Of a DNA stretch of 64,000 bases, positions 9,801 to 16,726 are shown in pieces. The notes under the pieces are model-generated. The model did no database searches. It was not told the origin of the DNA and saw only the letters and a list, made by a program, of their open reading frames with translations. Numbering within the stretch: the first letter of the stretch is position 1; every line of letters starts with the position of its first letter. The stretch is from CAZHZT01 sp964537285 (lineage in GTDB: Bacteria; Bacteroidota; Bacteroidia; Chitinophagales; Saprospiraceae): positions 8,675-72,674 of the forward strand of contig CAZHZT010000010.1 of the NCBI GenBank assembly GCA_964537285.1. The letters run 5' to 3'. The position numbers and the translations under genes were made by a program.

Positions 9801-10214
9801 AATGTATTAGGTGAAAGAACGGAGGGTGCACTGGTACATGAGGTGAAGGAGTTTGCCAGCGTTTGGGTAGAGAACAAAGACGGTGCCTTTGAAATACACC
9901 AGCTCCCGAACCAGGCTCAAATTGCTCCTGTTTTTGGCATTGTCTCCAATGATTTCAATAAAGATGGCCACGTCGACCTTCTGGTAGCTGGTAATTATTA
10001 CGAAAGAGAAGTAGAAACAACAAGAAGTGATGCCGGAATTGGTTGTTTACTACTAGGTGATTCAAAGGGCAATTTCGAGCCTGTTCATCCCACTCAAAGT
10101 GGCCTGAAAGCTTATCAGGATGTGAGGGCTTTGGCAATGGTTTCCACTGCTAATGATGGTAAACTGATCCTTATTGCAAATAATAATGGCCCTGTACAAG
10201 TATATCAACAATAA
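6870..10214 (+). CDS. FG-GAP/VCBS repeat lipoprotein with ASPIC-UnbV domain
   Basis: A 1114-residue lipoprotein: signal peptide with lipobox LFFSACGTKEE (Cys near residue 27), then many calcium-type FG-GAP/VCBS repeats of the form D-x-N/D-x-DG-x-x-D-L-Y (for example DFNNDGLEDLFF, DVNNDGFLDIYV, DYDGDGDLDLFV). An ASPIC/UnbV domain sits in the middle (GMGARITIHYGEDDLQVREI ... LGMTDKVDRVVVKWLDGT, about 545-610), followed by a second propeller. In Bacteroidota such proteins are surface beta-propellers, often encoded near SusC/D loci, but none is here. Ligand unknown. Transcription probably starts in the 210-nt divergent region shared with the TPR gene. Confidence 0.9.
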   Translation: MRPIPLAFSTVTYSTILFGLILFFSACGTKEEPKIAMPENFKLFEKLNGQATGVNFRNQLTETPEFNYFRFDGIYQGAGLASGDFNNDGLEDLFFCGNMVPDRLFLNKGDLKFEDITEKAGVKGGQGWSTGASVADVNNDGFLDIYVCKFLYNDNNLRKNLLYINNGDLTFSEQGAEYKINDPGYSIHATFFDYDKDGYLDLYVANQPPNDIAAKELLKGRRDFQYTDHLFHNNGNGTFSNVTEKAGMTNFSYSLSATAGDLNNDGWPDLYVACDYEEPDFLYINNGDGTFTNMAHEMMRHMSNFSMGADIADINNDGWLDVYTADMVAADNERLKTNMSGMNPKKFWNLANNGYHYQYMFNALQLNNGNGTFSEIAQLGNVAHTDWSWAPVFADLDNDGYQDLLVTNGLYRDMRNNDFNIFRKNFMEEKLKEAEAKGLKNMTINALDLLQKAPSKPILNFIYKNNGDLSFSEKVDEWGFDYAGFSHGAIYADFDNDGDLDIAINNLNDEALIFKNKTADNNYHNFLRVKLEGNKPNTNGMGARITIHYGEDDLQVREINPVKGYMSTGQTIAHFGLGMTDKVDRVVVKWLDGTETVQQDIQANQLLTVKQSKASKTVSPSEPGSIFKEVSANSGIAFQHEENEYDDYAEEVLLPHRMSHLGPCMATGDVNKDGLEDVYIGAASGQAGALYTQQKDGKFTLHASSPWAQDLDSEDVGALFFDADGDEDLDLYVVSGGNDFPPQSPKLQDRLYLNDGSGSFSKSNALPNMPVSGSKVAAADYDGDGDLDLFVGGRQVPGKYGFPAKSYLLKNENGQFSDITAQSAPELEKPGMITDAKWMDIDKDGDQDLIVVGEWMPISFYLNDNGQLSNMTEQFGMEESTGWWNTIELADIDGDKDLDLICGNLGLNIKYKASKEEPFKLFVKDFDNNGTNDVYLGYYDSDGVCYPVRGRQCSSDQMPFIKKEFPSYAAFAKAPIENVLGERTEGALVHEVKEFASVWVENKDGAFEIHQLPNQAQIAPVFGIVSNDFNKDGHVDLLVAGNYYEREVETTRSDAGIGCLLLGDSKGNFEPVHPTQSGLKAYQDVRALAMVSTANDGKLILIANNNGPVQVYQQ

Positions 10215-10217
10215 AAC

Positions 10218-10247
10218 AGTTCCATTTTCCACAATTTGTCAAAGAAC
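10218..10247. repeat. family A palindromic repeat, half copy (A1)
   Basis: Three bases past the stop of the FG-GAP gene lies AGTTCCATTTTCCACAATTT followed by GTCAAAGAAC, identical to the right arm of the full family A copies at 42.6 and 49.8 kb except for one small indel. The left arm and loop are missing, so this is a truncated or decayed copy. Confidence 0.7.
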
Positions 10248-10267
10248 GAATAAAACTACATAGTCCT

Positions 10268-10424
10268 GGGGCTGTCTCATAAGTAGGTTCGCTGCGCTTG
10301 GCAGGAAATTTTCTTTTATGAGAGTTGTTCTTTTTTTAAATTTTTAGTAAAAATTTAAAAAAAGAACAATTCTCATAAGAAAACACTCCTCCCGAGCCAA
10401 ACGAATTATTTATGAGGCCGCCTC
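10268..10424. repeat. family D palindromic element (D1, 157 bp)
   Basis: The ends are GGGGCTGTCTCATAA (10268) and TTATGAGGCCGCCTC (ending 10424), an imperfect inverted repeat. Inside, 10320-10373 is a 26-bp hairpin with one mismatch and a 2-3 nt loop. Ends of the GGGGCTGTCTCA type resemble terminal repeats of insertion sequences seen in this phylum, which suggests an IS-derived MITE; that is inference. A similar 155-bp element is at 60686-60840. Confidence 0.65.
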
Positions 10425-10447
10425 ATTATACTAAGATGTATCAAGGC

Positions 10448-11689
10448 CTATTTCCTCTTCTTTTTCTTTGAAGAATTTTCCAACTCCTCCACCATTTTAG
10501 CAAGTTCATCTAAATTACTGGTCTTTTCTTTAGATAAAAGGACGGTCTCCTCATAATCTTCTTTACTGTACGTTAAGGTTTCGATAGGCTTCCCGAGATA
10601 TTCTTCAATTTGCGCTAATATTTCTTTCTCCCAGGGGCTGCAAAAAGAAACTGCCTGCCCTTTTTTCTTTCCCCTGCCGGTTCGCCCCACTCTATGCACG
10701 TAGTTTTCCGCCTGTTCCGGAAGATCATAATTAATCACATATTCCACATCAGGTATATCAATGCCTCGGGCAGTAATATCTGTGGCGATGAGAACGTTGA
10801 CGTCTCCGTTTTTAAACTTCTCCAATACGTCATTGCGTTCCCTTTGATCTTTTTCCCTGTGAATTGTCAGGGTATCTATCCCAACTCTATCCATAGCTTT
10901 AGCCACCCGTTCAGCTCGCACAATAGTTCGAACGAATACCAAAAACTTACTTTCTTCCTGTTCATTGATCAGACGCTCCAAAAAGAAGCGCTTATCGTCC
11001 ATGTCTATAAATACCTTAGCATGAGAGACATTTTTGGAAACCGGATCTTTAGGGGAAAACTGGATCCGGATGGCACTTTGACGGATGAGCGAATAGGCCA
11101 GTTTTTTGATCTTCTGATTGATCGTAGCCGAGAAAAAAAGCGTTTGACGCTTTCTGGGAAGTCTTTGGGTCAGGTCTCGAATATCATCAATAAACCCAAG
11201 ATCGAGCATATGGTCTGCTTCATCCAATACTAATTTCTCTACCCGATTCACCTTTAAATGCCCTTGACTCATGAGGTCAAACATTCTCCCCGGAGTAGCG
11301 ACAAGAATATCAACTCTTTTTTCCAGTTGGTCGATTTGGGGTTGCTGGTCAACACCACCAATAAGAGCCAATACGTTTACTTTAGAATATTTTCCAATAC
11401 TGTCAAAAACCTCAGCAGTCTGAAGAGCTAATTCATGTGTTGGGGTCATTATGATACATTTCACCCCATCCGGCCGGCGAGCCTTTATTTTTTGCTCATG
11501 TAACATATTAAGAAGCGGTATAGCAAAAGCGGCCGTTTTCCCGGTCCCGGTTTGAGCGACGGCCAGTACATCTTCTCCTTTAAGAATAGATGGGATTGCC
11601 TTATACTGGATATCAGTAGGTCTTTTAAATCCCAGAAACTTAATTCCCTTAAGAATTTCAGGAGCAAAGTGATAATCGTCAAATTTCAT
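10448..11689 (-). CDS. DEAD-box RNA helicase
   Basis: A 413-residue DEAD-box helicase with all motifs in order: Q motif RPTDIQ, Walker A AQTGTGKTAAF, PTHELALQ (Ia, with His in place of the usual Arg), VATPGRMFDL (Ib), DEAD, SAT, ARGIDIPDV (V) and HRVGRTGRG (VI), then a basic tail ending KKKKRK. RhlE-like proteins of this size unwind rRNA or mRNA structures. The start is set at 11689 (MKFDDYHFAPEIL). The frame stays open 36 codons further, but that stretch is a palindrome (11731-11816) and encodes no family residues. Confidence 0.92.
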   Translation of the reverse strand: MKFDDYHFAPEILKGIKFLGFKRPTDIQYKAIPSILKGEDVLAVAQTGTGKTAAFAIPLLNMLHEQKIKARRPDGVKCIIMTPTHELALQTAEVFDSIGKYSKVNVLALIGGVDQQPQIDQLEKRVDILVATPGRMFDLMSQGHLKVNRVEKLVLDEADHMLDLGFIDDIRDLTQRLPRKRQTLFFSATINQKIKKLAYSLIRQSAIRIQFSPKDPVSKNVSHAKVFIDMDDKRFFLERLINEQEESKFLVFVRTIVRAERVAKAMDRVGIDTLTIHREKDQRERNDVLEKFKNGDVNVLIATDITARGIDIPDVEYVINYDLPEQAENYVHRVGRTGRGKKKGQAVSFCSPWEKEILAQIEEYLGKPIETLTYSKEDYEETVLLSKEKTSNLDELAKMVEELENSSKKKKRK

Positions 11690-11730
11690 ATTCCGCAGTT
11701 GTTTAAAATGTAGTTCCTTGCCCTTGATTG

Positions 11731-11816
11731 AAGGAAATTTTATTAAGGAGTGCTCGTTTTTTTGATTTTTTTGCGAAAAAATCAAAAAAACGAGCACTCC
11801 CTGATAAAACTTCCTT
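11731..11816. repeat. palindromic element upstream of helicase gene
   Basis: A near-perfect stem of about 25 bp, GGAGTGCTCGTTTTTTTG at 11747 and its complement ending at 11800, extends outward with gaps through TTTTAT/ATAAAA and AAGGAA/TTCCTT. It covers the promoter/leader zone of the minus-strand helicase gene, 42 nt before its start. A hairpin here could act on helicase mRNA; no function shown. Confidence 0.65.
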
Positions 11817-11965
11817 AACCAAAGGTAATAAACAATTTTTTAAACAACTTCTTCAAGAAAAGTTCTTTCCCATGAATTAAATCCAAAAATTATAGGTTAA
11901 AAATAATAACACAGGCACATTCTTCTTTCTTTAACCATTGGCCATAAACCTTTAACTTTCTAATT

Positions 11966-12466
11966 ATGAAATTTACGCTGCGACCATGGCTTGAAACAGA
12001 TTTAGATAGCTTGGTAAAATACGCCAACAACCCTAGAATTTCAAACAACCTGACGGATGCTTTTCCCTATCCTTACCGTAAAGAGAACGGAGAAAAGTTT
12101 ATAAAAATGGCTATGTCACAAGACCCCAGGCACATTATGGCCATTGTCCTTAATAACGAAGCCTCCGGAGCAGTGGGCATTCATCAACAAAAAGATGTTT
12201 TTCGAAAAAATGCCGAAATGGGCTATTGGTTAGCGGAACCTTACTGGGGAAAAGGAATCATGACGGAAGCGATTAAGCAGATGATTCCTTATGGATTTGA
12301 AAACTTTGATATTACCCGGATTTTCGCCAGACCGTACGGCACGAACATGGCCTCTCAAAGAGTACTGGAAAAAGCTGGATTCAAACTAGAAGCAACCTTT
12401 GAAAAAACATTATTCAAAAACGGAGAATTTTTAGACGAGCTTATTTACGCTGTGCGGAAACCATAA
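11966..12466 (+). CDS. GNAT N-acetyltransferase, RimJ/RimL type
   Basis: A 166-residue GNAT enzyme. It begins MKFTLRPWLETDLDSLVKYA, a typical RimJ/L opening. The acetyl-CoA loop region is GYWLAEPYWGKGIMTEA (about 89-105), and NMASQRVLEKAGFKLEATF is the usual motif B. The family acetylates protein N termini, ribosomal proteins or small amines; the substrate cannot be assigned. Monocistronic, and convergent with the sulfotransferase gene (19 nt between stops). Confidence 0.9.
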   Translation: MKFTLRPWLETDLDSLVKYANNPRISNNLTDAFPYPYRKENGEKFIKMAMSQDPRHIMAIVLNNEASGAVGIHQQKDVFRKNAEMGYWLAEPYWGKGIMTEAIKQMIPYGFENFDITRIFARPYGTNMASQRVLEKAGFKLEATFEKTLFKNGEFLDELIYAVRKP

Positions 12467-12485
12467 AAGGCTCTTTCATGCTCTA

Positions 12486-13667
12486 TCATTTACCTTTTAC
12501 CCCTAACCGATCATATCCCCAATACTCAAAAGCAAAATTCCATTCTCGCTCTATGCGTTCAATAGTAGCCAGAGGAAGATGGTTATATTCGTTTTTCTTG
12601 TAGGACCTCACCCGTTTCATATATTCTTTAAAATGAGGGGCCGCCTTATTATAATCTGGTAATTGTAATTGGTTATAAATGTGTTTTAAAGTACTTTCAG
12701 GCTCTTCGATCAAATCTTCATATCTTATTTCTACTAAATTATTATCAGGAATAGCTTCTCGATCTCTTAAATACTTTTGGATCATCTTACGATAAACCCG
12801 GAATATTCGTTCTTCGCGTTCGGGCTCTACATATTCCTGCATCGTAAATTCAGATAACAAAGTGTCATACCAATGCCTGACAGATTGGTACATTTCATAG
12901 GGGTTTCGAACGATAAATATAAATTTGGCCTGAGGAAATAATTCCAGTAATTCTTTTACGCGACCAGTATTATGAGGATTTTTTAAGATTAAATATGTAT
13001 TTTTTTGAGCATAGGCAATCAACTGAAGGACCCTTAGATAGTTTTTTTGCCATTTTTTCTTTTGGTACTCCGAGATTTCCTCAAACAGGTCATAGCGCTT
13101 GAAATAATTTTGATTCCGGGGAAATGCATACCCCATCAGGCCGCAATGAGCAGTAAGTCCGAATAGGGCCTGTTCTTCTTCCTGAGGCTCATCTATAGAA
13201 AAGTGGACATTATCCTGAATTCTACGTTCGGGAAAATAAGTATTCATCCACTTTTTAATCCTTTTATTGATCAATAAAAAAATATTGGTGAAAACCGCAT
13301 GGAAATTGGTGGCTGTTGCCCATCTCGGATCCCTGGACAACAAATAGTGGAGATGTGTTGTCCCCGAGCGAAAATGTCCGATTATAAAAATTGGCGGGGT
13401 TTGTTCGAAAGAAATTTTTTTTACTTTAGGATAAAAAATTAATCTTTGTAAGATACGTAATGGTGTTAACACAACAGCCCAAAAAATGGAGGCTAACGCC
13501 ATTTTATATTTACCAGGGCTCACCCGATGTTTTAGAAACAAGGGGATAATGACCGTCAAGCGTCCTACATAAAATAAATGACCAACCAAGCCAGGCTTTT
13601 TTGTTGCTTTTCCCATTACGGTTTTACTATTTTCTAGCGTTTTCGTTTTCCATTTTTTTGTAACCAA
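12486..13667 (-). CDS. sulfotransferase family protein
   Basis: A 393-residue protein with the two PAPS-binding signatures of sulfotransferases: the 5'-phosphosulfate loop FIIGHFRSGTTHLHYLL (about residues 94-110) and the 3'-phosphate motif FIFIVRNPYEMYQSVRHWYD (about 250-270). A histidine-containing stretch follows the first loop (NFHAVF). The N-terminal ~80 residues are basic with a hydrophobic segment (KMALASIFWAVVLTPL), suggesting membrane association. Acceptor unknown: lipid or glycan sulfation is plausible. Start could also be Met18. Confidence 0.87.
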   Translation of the reverse strand: MVTKKWKTKTLENSKTVMGKATKKPGLVGHLFYVGRLTVIIPLFLKHRVSPGKYKMALASIFWAVVLTPLRILQRLIFYPKVKKISFEQTPPIFIIGHFRSGTTHLHYLLSRDPRWATATNFHAVFTNIFLLINKRIKKWMNTYFPERRIQDNVHFSIDEPQEEEQALFGLTAHCGLMGYAFPRNQNYFKRYDLFEEISEYQKKKWQKNYLRVLQLIAYAQKNTYLILKNPHNTGRVKELLELFPQAKFIFIVRNPYEMYQSVRHWYDTLLSEFTMQEYVEPEREERIFRVYRKMIQKYLRDREAIPDNNLVEIRYEDLIEEPESTLKHIYNQLQLPDYNKAAPHFKEYMKRVRSYKKNEYNHLPLATIERIEREWNFAFEYWGYDRLGVKGK

Positions 13668-13832
13668 CAGTCACTATAGTTTTAACAAATGTAAAATACT
13701 ATTTATAACTCCTTGAAGTAATTCGCGAAATTGGACTATCAATTCCTTCATTTACTTAAGTTTTCATCCTTTTTTACCGAAATTTGCTATCAGACACCTC
13801 AAAAGCTTTAGCTAAGGAACGGTAAAAAAATA

Positions 13833-13978
13833 AGTTCCGCATTTTAGTTAGCCATTTTTTGAAGATTTATGTGCCACCAAACGCAGACATATCCCGCGTG
13901 CCTTCGGGAGCCTTAGCTGCGTCCGAGGCCTGGCAACGAATTAAAGCTTCAAAAAATACGGCTAAAATGGCGAAGTCA
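13833..13978. repeat. imperfect palindrome in the large 13.7-14.4 kb intergenic region
   Basis: Left arm AGTTAGCCATTTTTTGAAG (from about 13847) pairs with CTTCAAAAAATACGGCTAAA (from about 13948); the centre has the hairpin-like CGTGCCTTCGGGAGC. This is the first of four palindromes stacked between the sulfotransferase and the Rieske-FMN gene. No ORF; MITE-like. Confidence 0.55.
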
Positions 13979-13980
13979 TT

Positions 13981-14167
13981 TAAGTAGTTCACGGAAATAG
14001 ACTATAAAAATAATCTTTGCCCGCTGTAGAAGCATTTTTCGTTTGGAGATCGACACTTTTTTGGGATTTTTCTTCGAAAAATCCCAAAAAAGTGTCGATC
14101 TCCAACTCAAAAACCTTCCTGCCAAGGGCATCGATAGTTTGTACAGTTTAAATCCGTGAACTACTTA
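13981..14167. repeat. family B palindromic element (B1, 187 bp)
   Basis: Terminal inverted repeat TAAGTAGTTCACGG ... CCGTGAACTACTTA. The core hairpin TTGGAGATCGACACTTTTTT and its complement form a stem of more than 30 bp with a CTTCG loop. The copy at 52281-52467 has exactly the same length in the opposite orientation, and differences in the core stem are compensated in both arms. Confidence 0.8.
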
Positions 14168-14186
14168 TTTAACGTTCCTAAACACT

Positions 14187-14212
14187 CCAAAAGTCCTGTA
14201 ACGGACTTTTGG
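14187..14212. terminator. short hairpin, possible terminator
   Basis: CCAAAAGTCC (14187-14196) pairs perfectly with GGACTTTTGG (14203-14212) over a 6-nt loop. There is no clear T-run on either side, so termination is uncertain. It may belong to the stack of palindromes here. Confidence 0.35.
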
Positions 14213-14291
14213 AAATTACTTCAATTCGTTCTTTACTCAAAAACTCTTCCAGTTTCGAACTTAATACTCTGGAAATTAATTAAATAAAATC

Positions 14292-14400
14292 GTTTTTTGA
14301 CAAATTGTGTAGAACTCCAAAATGATAATCATTGAATTCCTTGTGGCTGAAAAGGTTACCATTTTGAAGCTCCATTTTTTCACAATTTCTGTCAAAGAAC
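14292..14400. repeat. family A palindromic repeat (A2)
   Basis: Begins GTTTTTTGACAAATTGTGTA and ends CACAATTTCTGTCAAAGAAC, with the loop ATTCCTTGTGGCTGAA. It is a somewhat diverged copy of the ~109-bp family A element. It ends 16 bp before the ATG of the Rieske-FMN enzyme, so its right arm would fall in that mRNA's leader and could hide or present the ribosome site. Confidence 0.8.
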
Positions 14401-14416
14401 TAATAAAATTAAACAA

Positions 14417-16054
14417 ATGGATAATAGTTTTAAAGCACTCATTGCCCCAGTTGCTGTTGCCAAATGGGATGAACTAGAAGACAGACAACCCACACATGCT
14501 CTTGTTGAGAATACTGATTTGGTAATCACTAAATTTGATGATGATTTCTCGGTCCTTTATGGCCGCTGTCTTCATCGTGGTGCACTACTCTCAGATGGTT
14601 TTATTGATGATCAGGATAACCTGATCTGTGGAGTACATAATTGGGACTACCGGGTTAGTACAGGCGTTAGTGCATATAATAACGAAGAAGTCCTCTACAA
14701 ATTTAAATCGGCACTGAAAGATAATACAATCTACGTTGACCGTTCGGATGTCCTTACATTTGAAACTTTTCATCCCCAACCGTTTAATCGAAACGAATAT
14801 CTTGGCAAATACACTGATACACATCCCGAAAATACTGAACCATATACCCGCTACATCAAGGAACTTTCTCAAAATGGCCTTTCCAAAACGGGGCACCACG
14901 GGCCCTCAGCAGCCATGGGTGTAGATAGAAATACACTCCCTAAATGGGAAAACATACAATTCCTGCCGGCACAGTTGCACCGTCGTCCCCTATTGGATGA
15001 TGAAACGGTAAGCACCGAAGTCGTAATTGGTCCGAAAGCAAAAAAGCCCTTAAAGCTTAGTATGCCTATATTTGTCTCTGACATGAGTTTTGGTGCACTT
15101 TCCAAAGAAGCTAAGGTAGCTCTATCTATGGGAGCCGAAATGAGCGGTACGGGAATATGCTCCGGAGAAGGCGGTATGCTTCCTGAGGAACAATCCCATA
15201 ACAGCCGTTACTTTTATGAACTTGCCTCAGCAAAATTCGGATTTAGCTGGGAGAAAGTTGCTGCCTCGCAAGCGTTTCACTTTAAAGGTGGCCAAGGCGC
15301 TAAGACAGGAACCGGCGGCCACCTGCCGGGAAACAAAGTAAACGAAGAAATCGCCAAAGTCCGGGGCCTTCAACCCGGTCAAGCAGCTATAAGCCCTGCG
15401 GCCTTTCCCGATTTAAAAACAATTGATGACTTTAGAAATCTAGCTGCTGAAGTTAGAGATAAAACGGGCGGTATTCCCGTTGGTTTTAAAATTGCTGCCA
15501 GTCATATTGAGAAAGATATTGACTTTTGCCTCGAAGCTGGAGCCGATTATATTATCCTGGACGGAAGAGGAGGAGGAACAGGAGCTGCGCCTACCGTCTT
15601 AAGGAATAATATCAATGTGCCCACAATACCAGCTTTAGCCAGGGCGAGAAAACATTTAGATAAGCTTGAGGTCAAAGATGTTTCATTAGTCATTACAGGT
15701 GGCCTGCGTATCGCTGAAGACTTTGCAAAAGCCCTTATGCTTGGTGCAGATGCTATAGCCATTGCCAATTCTGCTATTCAGGCCATTGGTTGCCTGGGTA
15801 TGCGCGCCTGCAATACCAATAACTGTCCCGTTGGCATTGCAACCCAAAAGAATCATCTCCGTGCACGTATTGAGATCGAAAAATCTGCAAAGCAGCTCCA
15901 TAATTTCCTGGAAGCGTCGAATGAATTAATTATGGTCATTGCTCGTGCTTGTGGTTATGACCATATTAACAAATTTAACCCAGATGATCTAACTACCTTT
16001 GATTTCGATATGCATCGGCTTACGGGAGTTGCTTACACTGGGATAATAGATTAA
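14417..16054 (+). CDS. Rieske domain fused to glutamate-synthase-like FMN oxidoreductase
   Basis: A 545-residue fusion. Residues 1-115 are a Rieske-type domain with ligands C51-x-H53 and C71-x2-H74 (GRCLHRGALL ... LICGVHNWDYR). Residues about 130-530 are the FMN domain of glutamate synthase: FVSDMSFGALSKEAKVALS, GGQGAKTGTGGHLPG, ILDGRGGGTGAAP, and ITGGLRIAEDFAKALMLGAD. C459-x5-C465-x4-C470 matches the 3Fe-4S ligand spacing of GltS. It lacks the amidotransferase domain, so it is not a glutamate synthase; substrate unknown. Both clusters and FMN would form an internal electron path (inference). First of a set with the ThDP-Rieske gene. Confidence 0.9.
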   Translation: MDNSFKALIAPVAVAKWDELEDRQPTHALVENTDLVITKFDDDFSVLYGRCLHRGALLSDGFIDDQDNLICGVHNWDYRVSTGVSAYNNEEVLYKFKSALKDNTIYVDRSDVLTFETFHPQPFNRNEYLGKYTDTHPENTEPYTRYIKELSQNGLSKTGHHGPSAAMGVDRNTLPKWENIQFLPAQLHRRPLLDDETVSTEVVIGPKAKKPLKLSMPIFVSDMSFGALSKEAKVALSMGAEMSGTGICSGEGGMLPEEQSHNSRYFYELASAKFGFSWEKVAASQAFHFKGGQGAKTGTGGHLPGNKVNEEIAKVRGLQPGQAAISPAAFPDLKTIDDFRNLAAEVRDKTGGIPVGFKIAASHIEKDIDFCLEAGADYIILDGRGGGTGAAPTVLRNNINVPTIPALARARKHLDKLEVKDVSLVITGGLRIAEDFAKALMLGADAIAIANSAIQAIGCLGMRACNTNNCPVGIATQKNHLRARIEIEKSAKQLHNFLEASNELIMVIARACGYDHINKFNPDDLTTFDFDMHRLTGVAYTGIID

Positions 16055-16131
16055 GAACTAACTTGTTTATTGTGAAGCCCGGTTTGAAAACCGAGGCTTC
16101 GAATTCATGCCGCTTCACGGCAATATTTTGC

Positions 16132-16222
16132 TTTTGAGGCAGCTGCATAGGCCAATTTTGCTCCGCAAAACAGGCCTATGCAGCTGCCTCAAAAAAGAGT
16201 TTTCGCGCTGTAAGCGCGTTCG
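16132..16222. repeat. family C palindrome (C1) inside the redox gene set
   Basis: A 22-bp perfect stem (TTTTGAGGCAGCTGCATAGG from 16132; complement 16173-16194) has the tip TTTTGC-TCC-GCAAAA. It is followed by a small GC hairpin (CGCGCTGTAAGCGCG) and then GAGAATCGC. The same order recurs at 59473-59569. A separate hairpin TAGTTCTTG/CAAGAACTA lies at 16274-16298. Any of these may attenuate read-through from the FMN gene into the next two genes. Confidence 0.7.
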
Positions 16223-16334
16223 TTTTTCAACGTGAGAATCGCTGTAAATAACTAAAGGATGATGCCGTACACGTAGTTCTTGTGGAAGGCAAGAACTATT
16301 TGGACAGCATTATCCCTCTAAATACACAAAAATT

Positions 16335-16724
16335 ATGGACAGCTGGGTTTTGCCTATAACTTTGTTACCAAGCATAGGCTTCTTTATTATGGCAACTTCA
16401 AATTTGAGCAATGCGATGAGTAGCGAGATTGACAGATTGATAGAAATGGATAAAGAAGCCTATCATGATATCATTTTGCTCAAGATCAAACAATTAGGCC
16501 GGTTAAACAGAGCTCTTGTATTACTATATTTTAGTGCCTCATTTATGGCACTTGCCGGCTTCATGGGAGGACTGGGGGTAAATTTTCACTTTGTTCCTCA
16601 CAGCGGGATGATGCTTTTTATTTGCATTGGTACCGGCGGAACACTACTAGCTCTTTTTTACCTTATCATTTACGCTACAAAAGCTGTTAAAATCAAAAGA
16701 GATCAATTCTGTATAAAACTATAA
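16335..16724 (+). CDS. DUF2721 family membrane protein
   Basis: A 129-residue protein with three hydrophobic spans (about 4-20, 60-82 and 92-112). Between the first two lies an amphipathic segment NAMSSEIDRLIEMDKEAYHD, followed by QLGRLNRALVLLYFS, which is characteristic of DUF2721. Function of the family is unknown. It stops 2 nt before the ThDP-Rieske gene and must be co-transcribed with it, so it may anchor or serve that enzyme (inference). Confidence 0.75.
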   Translation: MDSWVLPITLLPSIGFFIMATSNLSNAMSSEIDRLIEMDKEAYHDIILLKIKQLGRLNRALVLLYFSASFMALAGFMGGLGVNFHFVPHSGMMLFICIGTGGTLLALFYLIIYATKAVKIKRDQFCIKL

Positions 16725-16726
16725 AT

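Noticed and set aside
10694..11233. 179-codon plus frame opposite the DEAD-box helicase
   Set aside because: The minus frame contains all helicase motifs across the same bases.
14417..16054. Annotating the FMN enzyme as glutamate synthase large subunit
   Set aside because: It lacks the glutaminase domain and the C-terminal beta-helix domain of GltB and carries a Rieske domain instead.
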